DNA of 17,934 nucleotides from an uncultured Porphyromonadaceae bacterium (GCA_947175225.1 CAMWLX010000026.1:1-17934); one strand, 5' to 3'; positions 6,681 through 14,370 are shown, counted from the first letter of the stretch. Numbers and translations: made by a program. The notes: a model not told the origin generated them from the letters alone.

Positions 6681-9088
6681 TGATCAGAAGAAATATTATC
6701 TCTTTTGGATGCATTGCCTGCTTGTCTTTGGGTGCCATGGCCCAAGAGACCATAAACTTCAATTTCGACTGGAAATTCATGCCTGGCAGCAATCCGGGAG
6801 CAGAGGCTATCCAATATGACGAATCAGGATGGCAGACTGTCAATCTTCCCCACGATTTCCAGATAAGCCAGCCTTGGGTTGCCCCCGAAGAAGGCGATAC
6901 GGGCGACAAGTCTAATCTGATGGCAAACATTGCAAGCAAACTCAGCTCCCGTGGCTTCAAGGAGATGGGTGAAGGATGGTATCGCAAGACTTTCACTCCT
7001 GATCCTTCATGGAAAGGGCAGCGTGTGCTGCTCGACTTCGAAGGGATTATGCTTGTCGGCGATGTTTATCTCAATGGAGAGCGTATCGGTGGCACCGACT
7101 ACGGCTATCTCGGCTTTGAATCAGACATTTCCAAGAAACTTAAATATGGAGAGCCTAATGTAATTGCTGTGAAAGCAGACACAGGGAAGCCTGAAAACTC
7201 CCGATGGTATACAGGTGGTGGTCTCTACCGCGACGTTAACATAAAAGTTGGAGATCCGAAGCAGTATTTTACCCGCAATTCTCTTTACATCACTACTCCC
7301 GAGGCCAAGGAAGACAGATCAACTATTCTCGTAGGAGGAGAACTTGCCACATTCATCAAGACCGACAGCATCACTGTGGGCATTGATATTCTTGATAAAG
7401 ATGGAAATACTGTCTACTCCAAAGTTCAAAAACATTGGAGCCATCCGCGCCAACACGTAAGGGAGTTTCCTCTCGATAGCATCACGCTGACAGATGTCAC
7501 TCTTTGGGATACGGATAATCCTTATCTCTATACATTGAAAGCGACTCTCTATCGTCCTGATGGCAGCATTGCTGACACTGCTACTGAACGTTTCGGCATC
7601 CGTGAAGTGGAATTTTCTCCTGAATTCGGCATGAAACTCAACGGCAAGAAGGTTCTGCTCAAAGGCATAGCCAATCATCACACTCTTGGGGCACTCGGAG
7701 CGGCTGCTTATCCTGCTGCAATGGAAAAGCGTATCAAGATGCTGAAGGATTTTGGCTTTAATCATATCCGCTCATCCCACAACCCATATAGCGAGTCTTT
7801 CCTCGATCTGTGTGACGAATACGGTATTCTCGTAGTGGATGAACTCTACGACAAATGGACTCAGCAATATTCAGGCGGGCGCACTCCGTGGGAGGCTCGT
7901 TGGCAGCAAGATGTGCCGGAATGGGTGAAAAGAGACCGCAACCACCCGAGCGTAGTGTTCTGGAGCCTTGGCAATGAACTGCAGCTTATCCCTGATCTCC
8001 CCTATAATGACTGGGGAATAACTCCTTTTAAACTCCAAAAGGAACTTCTTCAAAGATACGACAGCACTCGCCTTGTGACAGTGGCAATGCATCCTCGTGG
8101 ACGCAATGAGCACACTGACTCCCTTCCTGCTCCTCTCGTGGAGCATACCGACATCGCCGCTTACAATTACCGCTATATGTATTTCCCCGGCGATTCTAAG
8201 CGCTACCCTTGGATGATATTCTATCAGAGTGAGGCAAACACAAGCAATATGGGTCCCAACTTCTTCGAAATGGACCTTGACAAAGTGATTGGGCTTGCTT
8301 ATTGGGGTATGATCGATTACCTTGGTGAGTCACAAGGATGGCCGGAGAAAGGTTGGACTCAAGGCGTTTTCGACATTTCTCTTGATCCTAAGCCAATGGC
8401 ATATTTCCTAAAATCATTCTTCAAGCCGGAAGAGCCACTTGTCTATATTGCTCCTTTCGAGACTTCTGAGACTACCCAATGGAATGGCGTGACGATGGGA
8501 GGCCGTAAGTTTACCGACAGTTGGAACTTCAATCCGGGATCAAATGTAAAACTCTATACATATACCAATGCTGATGAAGTAGAACTGAAAGTCAACGGCA
8601 AGAGCATCGGAAGAAAGAGCAATGAAAAAGACAACCCCAAGGCTCGCAACAGGATACTCTGGGAGAATGTACCCTATGCAAAAGGGAAAGTAGAAGCGAT
8701 TGCTTATATTAACGGGAAAGAGGTGGCTCGACACAATCTCTCTACGCATGGGGAAGCCAAAAGACTCAATGCGACTCCCGACAACAGCAACTGGAAAGCT
8801 GACGGCATCGATCTTCAGCACGTCAAGATAACAGCTGTAGATAGCAAGGGACTCACCGACAAGGGAGCAGCCAATAAGCTGATATTCGAAGTCTCCGGAC
8901 CCGCAGAAATTGCAGGAGTCATCAATGGCAACCTAAGCAGCGACGAACTGATGACCGGCAACACCCGTAGCCTTCACAACGGCACCGCAACAGTCATACT
9001 GCGAAGCACCCGCGACGCCGGTCCTGTCACCCTCACAGTTAAAGCCAACGCCCTCCCCACCAAGACAATATCCCTCCGCACTGAATAA
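6680..9088 (+). CDS. Glycoside hydrolase family 2 enzyme, probable beta-galactosidase-like
   Basis: The 802-residue enzyme probably removes beta-linked sugars, such as galactose side chains, from RG-I. The signal peptide ends near A21 (SLGAMA|QETI). GH2 domains follow in order: jelly-roll sugar-binding domain (about 25-195), immunoglobulin-like domain (about 200-305), TIM barrel (about 310-585), then beta-rich C-terminal domains (about 590-802) like DUF4982 and bacterial Ig-type modules. The barrel carries RSSHNPY at 364-370, the acid/base Glu433 in SLGNEL, and a likely nucleophile Glu518 in FYQSEAN, followed by AYWGMIDYLGE. These mark an active retaining enzyme. The ATG shares its A with the TAA of the upstream gene. 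Specificity cannot be read from sequence; beta-glucuronidase or another GH2 activity remains possible. Confidence 0.88.
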   Translation: MIRRNIISFGCIACLSLGAMAQETINFNFDWKFMPGSNPGAEAIQYDESGWQTVNLPHDFQISQPWVAPEEGDTGDKSNLMANIASKLSSRGFKEMGEGWYRKTFTPDPSWKGQRVLLDFEGIMLVGDVYLNGERIGGTDYGYLGFESDISKKLKYGEPNVIAVKADTGKPENSRWYTGGGLYRDVNIKVGDPKQYFTRNSLYITTPEAKEDRSTILVGGELATFIKTDSITVGIDILDKDGNTVYSKVQKHWSHPRQHVREFPLDSITLTDVTLWDTDNPYLYTLKATLYRPDGSIADTATERFGIREVEFSPEFGMKLNGKKVLLKGIANHHTLGALGAAAYPAAMEKRIKMLKDFGFNHIRSSHNPYSESFLDLCDEYGILVVDELYDKWTQQYSGGRTPWEARWQQDVPEWVKRDRNHPSVVFWSLGNELQLIPDLPYNDWGITPFKLQKELLQRYDSTRLVTVAMHPRGRNEHTDSLPAPLVEHTDIAAYNYRYMYFPGDSKRYPWMIFYQSEANTSNMGPNFFEMDLDKVIGLAYWGMIDYLGESQGWPEKGWTQGVFDISLDPKPMAYFLKSFFKPEEPLVYIAPFETSETTQWNGVTMGGRKFTDSWNFNPGSNVKLYTYTNADEVELKVNGKSIGRKSNEKDNPKARNRILWENVPYAKGKVEAIAYINGKEVARHNLSTHGEAKRLNATPDNSNWKADGIDLQHVKITAVDSKGLTDKGAANKLIFEVSGPAEIAGVINGNLSSDELMTGNTRSLHNGTATVILRSTRDAGPVTLTVKANALPTKTISLRTE

Positions 9089-9100
9089 ATCCTAAAATGA

Positions 9101-9181
9101 CTCCGGGCTAAGGTGGAGTGACCCCAAAAAGTTTTGTGTCTAACTTTTGGGGTGCACTTCAAAGCCCGGGGTTTTCTCTTT
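9101..9181 (+). terminator. Large palindromic terminator ending the RG-I operon
   Basis: An imperfect stem pairs 9101-9133 with 9142-9171 around an 8-nt loop. Near-perfect segments are CCGGGCT/AGCCCGG at the base and CCCCAAAA/TTTTGGGG near the tip. The T-rich run TTTTCTCTTT follows at once, 13 nt after the GH2 stop. This is a convincing factor-independent terminator. Its inner arms also resemble insertion-sequence ends (see findings). Confidence 0.85.
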
Positions 9182-9285
9182 CATAATCATGTGGCCTCGG
9201 AGAGGCACTTAATGCTATCCTCCTTGAAACTGATACCTGACACTTCAATTTAACAAATCTGCAATAAAACTTTAATATATTTCTA

Positions 9286-9316
9286 TTGCGACTATTCTTA
9301 AAAGTGACTAACTTTG
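9286..9316 (+). promoter_or_regulatory. Bacteroidetes-type promoter of the helical-repeat membrane protein gene
   Basis: TTG (9286-9288), a 20-nt spacer, and TAACTTTG (9309-9316) match the -33/-7 consensus in sequence and spacing. Transcription would start near 9323, leaving a leader of under 20 nt before the ATG at 9340. The TTG could be mistaken for an upstream start codon; its promoter role argues against that. Confidence 0.7.
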
Positions 9317-9339
9317 CTTTTCCAAAACTGACCATACTG

Positions 9340-10680
9340 ATGAAAAATATAAATCTTCTCATTACCATACTATTAGTCCTGACAGGTATCTTTTCAGTCT
9401 CAGCTGATATTAAGCCTGGCAAACAAGAACTTATTGAAAAATACTCCGCACAACTGAAGACCACTACTTCAGCACGCGACAGCCTTAGAATTTTATACTA
9501 CATCTTCGACCTTACCGACAGAAGAGGGCAGATGAAAACGGCATGGGATATTTACTATACAGCCGGACGAGCCGAAAATGTCAATGCGCAGCTCGATATG
9601 CTAAGGAATCTTGGCTCCTTCTATGCTAACAATGATACTGTAGTGGAATATTTGCTCACTTTGACTGATAAAATTACAAACGAAGAATCCAAAGCTGCTA
9701 CCAAGACATTTATAATCAATCAGCAAATAAATAGGAAAAGCAGAAATCCCAAAGATACTCAACTCCAACAATTGCTTCTCGACAGCATCACCAAGTCGCA
9801 CAATCTCGAAGGGAAAGACATCTACGATAAGCTTTCTCTGCTCTACCAGATCATACAGTATCTCGGGGTGGATGCCGACGGTGTGCTATTCAAAGAATGC
9901 CTCGACACTTATGGGCAGTTGATTGAAGAACTTCCACAAAGCGACTACCCTCTAAAAAATCAATATTACACCACTGCTGCGATGGTCCATTCAAGAATGA
10001 ATGGTGACCCTAAAAAAGCTATTGCCTATGATAAGAAGCTTCTTGAGATGATCGACCAGCTTCAGCAGATGTATATCAAGAAAAATCGTAAGTTCCGAAA
10101 CTACGACACTAACAAATTCATAAGCTATCGTCGCATGATGGGCAACTATCAGGCCCTGTCAAGTGAAGAAATACAGACCATCCACGATAGCATTCAGGCT
10201 CTCTATGAAAGAAACCCTGATGTAAAGAGCACTATGGATAAGGAGGGACAAGCCTTTGCTTTCTACTATATGGCTACAAAAGACTATGATCGGGCCATCC
10301 CTGCTATGATAGGCTTGCTGAAGAATAATGATATGTCTGCCTATCAAAAGCAAAAATACAACTCCATGCTTATAGAGGCTGCTAAAGCCGCCAACGATCA
10401 GAATACATATGTCGAAGCAATGGAGCAGTTTATTGATTATTCTAACGAGATCGATAGTCTTAGGAAAATCACAATGAGAAGAGAAATCATGCTCCGCGAC
10501 AGCATCATAAATGCACCTTTGCTATATAAAGAATCGTCACAGCCTGTCAAGCACATCACCAACCGAGAACATATAAAAATAGAGCAGACACTTACTATCG
10601 TAGCGTCTGCCCTGGCAATTCTTCTTATTATTTATATGATACTCTACATTAGGCTCCGACAGAAGCAATATGCTCGGTAA
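9340..10680 (+). CDS. Exported helical-repeat (TPR-like) protein with single C-terminal membrane helix; possible truncated sensor
   Basis: I chose the ATG at 9340, giving 446 residues, because it begins a clean signal peptide (MKNINLLITILLVLTGIFSVSA) and follows a good promoter; the upstream TTG at 9286 is the -33 element. Residues about 25-405 are alpha-helical, with TPR-like pairs such as AFAFYYMATKDYDRAIPAM. Residues about 416-440 form a membrane helix (LTIVASALAILLIIYMILYI) followed by only nine basic-rich residues (RLRQKQYAR). Signal, periplasmic TPR region and membrane helix is the front half of many Bacteroidetes TPR histidine kinases and LuxR-type sensors. The coiled coil, kinase and DNA-binding parts are absent. 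The 3' end overlaps leuB by 32 bp tail to tail. It could be a truncated sensor or a stand-alone anchored protein. Function unknown. Confidence 0.8.
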   Translation: MKNINLLITILLVLTGIFSVSADIKPGKQELIEKYSAQLKTTTSARDSLRILYYIFDLTDRRGQMKTAWDIYYTAGRAENVNAQLDMLRNLGSFYANNDTVVEYLLTLTDKITNEESKAATKTFIINQQINRKSRNPKDTQLQQLLLDSITKSHNLEGKDIYDKLSLLYQIIQYLGVDADGVLFKECLDTYGQLIEELPQSDYPLKNQYYTTAAMVHSRMNGDPKKAIAYDKKLLEMIDQLQQMYIKKNRKFRNYDTNKFISYRRMMGNYQALSSEEIQTIHDSIQALYERNPDVKSTMDKEGQAFAFYYMATKDYDRAIPAMIGLLKNNDMSAYQKQKYNSMLIEAAKAANDQNTYVEAMEQFIDYSNEIDSLRKITMRREIMLRDSIINAPLLYKESSQPVKHITNREHIKIEQTLTIVASALAILLIIYMILYIRLRQKQYAR

Positions 10681-11716
10681 GCCATTTGCCTACTGCCTGA
10701 GTGCCATATTCGGATTTCCATCCTTCTCCAAGATCAGGAGTCACTATCCCCTCTTTTATAGAAGCGTCGACTACATCTCTCACTGCCTTGCCTTCTTCAG
10801 CCAAACCGAAATGCTCAAGAAGCATAGCTACTGAAAGCACCTGTGCAAGTGGATTGGCTATGTCAAGCCCGGCGGCCTGAGGCCATGAGCCATGGATGGG
10901 TTCAAACACCGGTGTGCTTTCTCCTATAGATGAAGAAGGAAGCAATCCCATTGAGCCGCTGATTACGCTTGCCTCATCAGTAAGGATATCGCCAAATGTA
11001 TTCTCAGTCACTATTACATCAAAGAATCGTGGTTCCTGAATCAACTTCATGGCAGCATTGTCGACAAACATATAGTCGGTCTTCACTTCAGGCCATTCCT
11101 TCTCCATATCTTGAGCTACCTTGCGCCAAAGGCGGCTCGACGCAAGCACATTAGCCTTATCGACAACAGTCAAATGCTTATTGCGTCTTGAGGCGAGTTC
11201 ATAAGCTACTTTCAAGATGCGCTCAATCTCCGGCTTCGTATATAGATTTGTGTCGTATGCCTTTTCTTCTGACTCGAACTTTTCACCGAAATACATACCT
11301 CCGGTGAGTTCGCGGACACATACGAAATCGGATCCTTCCACCAATTCTTTCTTCAACGGCGACTTATCCTCAAGCCCGGGGAAGGTCTGGATAGGACGTA
11401 TATTGGCAAAGAGCCCGAGTTGCTTGCGCATAGCAAGCAGACCTTGCTCCGGACGCACTTTTGCCTCAGGATTGTTGTCATATTCCGGGTCTCCTACAGC
11501 AGAGAATAAGACCGCGTCAGAATCTTTGCAAAGCTTGAGGGTCTCTTCCGGGAAAGGATTGCCTGTGGCTCTGATGGCAGCCGCCCCGGCCAATCCATAA
11601 TCAAATTCAAACTCATGGCCAAACCATTCAGCCACAGCTTTCATCACATCCACGCCCACACGTGATATTTCGGGCCCGATCCCATCGCCGGGCAACACCG
11701 CAATCTTCAGCTTCAT
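10649..11716 (-). CDS. leuB: 3-isopropylmalate dehydrogenase
   Basis: The 355-residue cytoplasmic enzyme oxidises and decarboxylates 3-isopropylmalate to 2-oxoisocaproate with NAD, the third step of leucine synthesis. The N-terminus KIAVLPGDGIGPEI is typical. Substrate arginines are visible at R97 (MRKQLGLFANIRP), R107 and R135 (RELTGG), with catalytic Tyr142 (GGMYFG) and Lys187 (VVDKANV). Metal ligands are Asp219 (FVDNAAM), Asp243 and Asp247 (FGDILTDEAS). The cofactor loop EPIHGSWPQAAGLDIANP fits the NAD-type enzyme of Bacteroidetes. It lies 91 bp after leuA on the same strand, so one transcript is likely, although that spacer holds a decamer array. Its 3' end overlaps the convergent helical-repeat gene by 32 bp. 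Confidence 0.96.
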   Translation of the reverse strand: MKLKIAVLPGDGIGPEISRVGVDVMKAVAEWFGHEFEFDYGLAGAAAIRATGNPFPEETLKLCKDSDAVLFSAVGDPEYDNNPEAKVRPEQGLLAMRKQLGLFANIRPIQTFPGLEDKSPLKKELVEGSDFVCVRELTGGMYFGEKFESEEKAYDTNLYTKPEIERILKVAYELASRRNKHLTVVDKANVLASSRLWRKVAQDMEKEWPEVKTDYMFVDNAAMKLIQEPRFFDVIVTENTFGDILTDEASVISGSMGLLPSSSIGESTPVFEPIHGSWPQAAGLDIANPLAQVLSVAMLLEHFGLAEEGKAVRDVVDASIKEGIVTPDLGEGWKSEYGTQAVGKWLTEHIASVGA

Positions 11717-11725
11717 ATCTTATTT

Positions 11726-11803
11726 TTTATCATGATTTCTAATGAATCCAAGAATGCCCATGATTTCCTATGGCTTCCCATGGGTACTCATGGGTACTCA
11801 TGG
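11726..11803 (-). repeat. Decamer tandem repeats in the leuA-leuB spacer
   Basis: Read on the minus strand (sense for leuB), 10-nt units run in exact register from 11803 to 11744: CCATGAGTAC twice, CCATGGGAAG, CCATAGGAAA, TCATGGGCAT and TCTTGGATTC. A spacer and then TCATGATAAA (11735-11726) follow, ending 9 nt before the leuB start codon. The approximate consensus is YCATGRKAMN. The array occupies nearly the whole spacer. A related array precedes purC. Its function is unknown. Confidence 0.75.
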
Positions 11804-11807
11804 ATAA

Positions 11808-13316
11808 TCAATTGTTAATCGTTGTGGTCGCTTTATTGACAGCATCCAAGAATGCCTCTGCCGATGCTGCAATGATATCGCTATTCGCAGCAAAGCCATT
11901 ATGGTTGACTCCATCGCACTCCACAGTCATATGCACCTTGCCTACATCGTTGCTTCCCTTGTCGAATGCCTGGATAAGGAAATCCTTGATGAGCATCTTC
12001 CGGCTAATGATCTTCTTGATAGCCGTGATAGCGGCATCCACCGGACCATTACCCGTAGCACAAGCCTCAAATTTCTCTCCTGATATGTCAAGCCCTACAC
12101 TTGCCACAGGACGAATTCCAACGCCGCTCGACACTTGCAGATAGTCGAGTTTAATGCGGTTGCGAGCTGATCGGTGTTCGCCTGCAAGCATCAATACATC
12201 TTCATCTACCACCTCACGCTTCTTGTCGGCAAGTTTCAGGAATTCCTCATAGCACTTGTCAAGAGCCTCTTTTTCCATATTCACGCCGAGAGATTCCAGA
12301 CGATGCTTGAGAGCAGCTCGGCCGCTTCTTGCAGTAAGCACGATTGCATTTTCATCGATGCCGACATCCTTCGGGTCGATGATCTCATAGCTTTCGCGAT
12401 TCTTGAGCACTCCATCCTGGTGGATACCTGAAGAATGTGCAAAAGCGTTGCGCCCTACGATTGCTTTATTAGGCTGGATCGGCATATTCATCATGCTCGA
12501 AACCATACGGCTTACGGAAGCTATCTTCTTGGAATTGATATTTGTGTCAAGGTTGAGCTCGGCATGAGATTTGAGGATCATTACCACTTCCTCAAGAGAT
12601 GTGTTGCCGGCACGCTCTCCGATGCCATTTATAGTGACTTCAGCCTGACGGGCACCATTCATAAGGCCGGAAAGTGTATTTGCAGTAGCCATGCCAAGAT
12701 CATTATGGCAGTGTGTGGCGATGGTCACATTGTGTATGCCATCTACATGCTCCATGAGATACTTGATCTTCTCTCCAAATTCGCTTGGTAGGCAATAGCC
12801 AGTTGTGTCAGGGATATTGACGACTGTTGCACCGGCCTTAATGACAGCTTCTACCACACGAGCAAGATACTCATTGTCTGTGCGTCCGGCATCCTCAGCA
12901 TAGAACTGAACATCCTCAACAAACTTCTTCGCATACTTTACGCATCCTATAGCACGCTCAAGTATCTCTTCCGGAGTAGAGTTGAATTTGTATTTGATGT
13001 GATAAGGCGAAGTTCCGATGCCGGTATGTATTCTCGGACGTTTTGCATATCGGAGAGCCTCTGCGGCTATCTTTATGTCAGTTTCAACTGCTCTGGTAAG
13101 GGCACAAATTGTAGGCCATGTGACTGCCTTTGAGATTTCCACTACTGAAGTGAAATCACCGGGACTTGAAACCGGGAAACCGGCCTCTATGACATCTACC
13201 CCTAAACCCTCCAATTTTTTAGCGACTTCAACTTTCTCTTGCGTATTCAGCCGGCATCCCGGCACTTGCTCGCCATCGCGAAGCGTCGTATCAAATATAA
13301 AAACTCTGTCACTCAT
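11808..13316 (-). CDS. leuA: 2-isopropylmalate synthase
   Basis: The 502-residue cytoplasmic enzyme condenses acetyl-CoA with 2-oxoisovalerate, the committed step of leucine synthesis. The catalytic TIM barrel starts with FDTTLRDGEQ (8-17), giving metal ligand Asp14 and Arg13. His202 and His204 (THCHNDLG) and Asn238 (GIGERAGN) complete the metal site. AFAHSSGIHQDG (291-302) belongs to the linker region. The C-terminal regulatory domain (about 385-502), with ATGNGPVDAA (420-429), is full length, so leucine feedback inhibition is expected. The start MSDRVFIFDTTLRDG aligns well with the family. It is the first gene of the leuA-leuB unit, with a good promoter about 117 nt upstream. leuC and leuD are not adjacent. 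Homocitrate or citramalate synthase are relatives, but leuB next door supports leuA. Confidence 0.95.
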   Translation of the reverse strand: MSDRVFIFDTTLRDGEQVPGCRLNTQEKVEVAKKLEGLGVDVIEAGFPVSSPGDFTSVVEISKAVTWPTICALTRAVETDIKIAAEALRYAKRPRIHTGIGTSPYHIKYKFNSTPEEILERAIGCVKYAKKFVEDVQFYAEDAGRTDNEYLARVVEAVIKAGATVVNIPDTTGYCLPSEFGEKIKYLMEHVDGIHNVTIATHCHNDLGMATANTLSGLMNGARQAEVTINGIGERAGNTSLEEVVMILKSHAELNLDTNINSKKIASVSRMVSSMMNMPIQPNKAIVGRNAFAHSSGIHQDGVLKNRESYEIIDPKDVGIDENAIVLTARSGRAALKHRLESLGVNMEKEALDKCYEEFLKLADKKREVVDEDVLMLAGEHRSARNRIKLDYLQVSSGVGIRPVASVGLDISGEKFEACATGNGPVDAAITAIKKIISRKMLIKDFLIQAFDKGSNDVGKVHMTVECDGVNHNGFAANSDIIAASAEAFLDAVNKATTTINN

Positions 13317-13367
13317 AATCCTGTAGAATTGTAGAATCTATTTAATGTTTTTATTTCTATTTTCTCT

Positions 13368-13385
13368 AAATAAGCCTACTTATTT
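13368..13385 (-). promoter_or_regulatory. Small hairpin in the leuA leader
   Basis: On the minus strand AAATAAG and CTTATTT form a 7-bp stem with a TAGG loop inside the roughly 110-nt leuA leader. An overlapping upstream segment (AAATAGGCC) could pair imperfectly with the same right arm, giving an alternative fold. No leucine-rich leader peptide and no U-tract were found, so attenuation is not supported. Confidence 0.3.
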
Positions 13386-13432
13386 GGCCTATTTGTCCCT
13401 TTCTTCCCAATTATCCCCTCATATTGAAACTA

Positions 13433-13464
13433 CAAAGATACAAAATTAAAATTTTATTTACAAA
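13433..13464 (-). promoter_or_regulatory. Bacteroidetes-type promoter of leuA-leuB
   Basis: TTTG (13464-13461), a 20-nt spacer and TATCTTTG (13440-13433) on the minus strand are an exact match to the consensus. Transcription would start near 13427. The -33 lies only 26 bp from the -33 of the divergent SDR-gene promoter, so a regulator bound between could affect both. Confidence 0.7.
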
Positions 13465-13490
13465 CTAATTTCCAAAAACAATAGATATTT

Positions 13491-13521
13491 TTGCAAATTC
13501 CTCCATTTTTTGCTAATTTTG
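13491..13521 (+). promoter_or_regulatory. Bacteroidetes-type promoter of the SDR oxidoreductase gene
   Basis: TTG (13491-13493), a 20-nt spacer and TAATTTTG (13514-13521) match the -33/-7 consensus. Transcription would start near 13528, about 22 nt before the ATG at 13551. The TTG is not a start codon on this reading. Confidence 0.7.
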
Positions 13522-13550
13522 TATTCAAAACATATATAATCCAATCAAAC

Positions 13551-14363
13551 ATGAACGAACTGTTTTCAGTAAAAGACAAAGTCGTAGTCATCACCGGCGG
13601 CACAGGAGTGCTCGGTGCATGCATCGGCGAATATCTTGCTCTTGAGGGAGCCAAAGTAGTGCTAATGGGACGCCGCACAGAAGAAGGCGACAAGATAGTG
13701 GCAGAAATCACGGCAAAAGGTGGAGAAGCAATCTTCTTGACTACCGACGTGATGGACACTGCGAAAGTAGAGGAAAATTGCGCTGAAATCCTTGCTAAGT
13801 ATGGGAAAGTTGACGCTCTTCTTAATGCAGCAGGCGGCAATATGCCGGGTGCAACCATCGCTCCTACCGGCAACTTCTTCGATCTAAAGGTGCAGGAATT
13901 TGAACGCGTTCTTGGTCTTAACCTTACCGGCACTGTGATCCCAACTCAAGTATTCCTTAAGCCAATGGTAGAGGCTGGCAAAGGCGCCATCGTTAACTTC
14001 TCATCTATGGCAGCCTTCCGCCCGATGACCCGCGTATGTGGCTATGCCGCTGCAAAGGCCGGTATCAGCAACTTCACCGCATTCCTCGCAAACGAAGTGG
14101 CTACCAAATTCACACCGGCTATCCGCGTCAACGCCATTGCACCAGGTTTCTTCCTGACCAACCAGAACCGAGCCCTTCTCACAAATCCTGATGGATCACT
14201 GACCGAACGCGGTGCAGACGTAATCCGTCAGACCCCCTTCAAGCGCTTCGGCAAACCGGAAGAACTCTGCGGCACAATCCAATACCTGATCTCCGACGCT
14301 TCCACCTTCGTGACGGGCACAGTAGCGGTAGTCGACGGGGGCTTCAACGCCTTTGCAATGTAA
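13551..14363 (+). CDS. SDR oxidoreductase, probable D-mannonate oxidoreductase (fructuronate reductase)
   Basis: The 270-residue cytoplasmic enzyme is a classical short-chain dehydrogenase. The nucleotide-binding turn is TGGTGVLG (15-22), followed by NAAGG (92-96). The catalytic set is Asn124, Ser152, Tyr165 and Lys169 (YAAAK), and the segment RVNAIAPGFFLTNQNR (192-207) follows. TGGxGVLG, NAAGGNMP, IAPGFFLTNQNR and the C-terminal VDGGFNAF match my memory of the SDR-type mannonate oxidoreductases of Bacteroidetes and Thermotoga, which interconvert fructuronate and mannonate with NAD(P)H. The ATG at 13551 was chosen because a promoter precedes it and the residues encoded upstream do not look like the family. 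It has its own promoter, divergent from leuA; queH follows. The uronate role links loosely to pectin use. Another sugar-acid SDR activity is possible. Confidence 0.85.
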   Translation: MNELFSVKDKVVVITGGTGVLGACIGEYLALEGAKVVLMGRRTEEGDKIVAEITAKGGEAIFLTTDVMDTAKVEENCAEILAKYGKVDALLNAAGGNMPGATIAPTGNFFDLKVQEFERVLGLNLTGTVIPTQVFLKPMVEAGKGAIVNFSSMAAFRPMTRVCGYAAAKAGISNFTAFLANEVATKFTPAIRVNAIAPGFFLTNQNRALLTNPDGSLTERGADVIRQTPFKRFGKPEELCGTIQYLISDASTFVTGTVAVVDGGFNAFAM

Positions 14364-14370
14364 ATCATAA

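Noticed and set aside
9191..9208. Small bulged hairpin after the RG-I operon terminator
   Set aside because: Only about seven pairs with a bulge and no U-tract or conserved context; likely chance.
11726..11803. Possible CRISPR-like array
   Set aside because: Units are 10 nt and contiguous with no spacers; the arrays at 14984-15113 likewise. No cas genes are present.
13411..13422. Leader peptide for leucine attenuation upstream of leuA
   Set aside because: The only short frame found here reads Met-Arg-Gly-stop, without Leu codons, and no terminator follows.
13454..13933. A 159-codon minus-strand frame rich in Arg, Ser and Pro opposite the SDR gene start
   Set aside because: It is a shadow of the SDR gene and of the divergent promoter region, with low-complexity composition.
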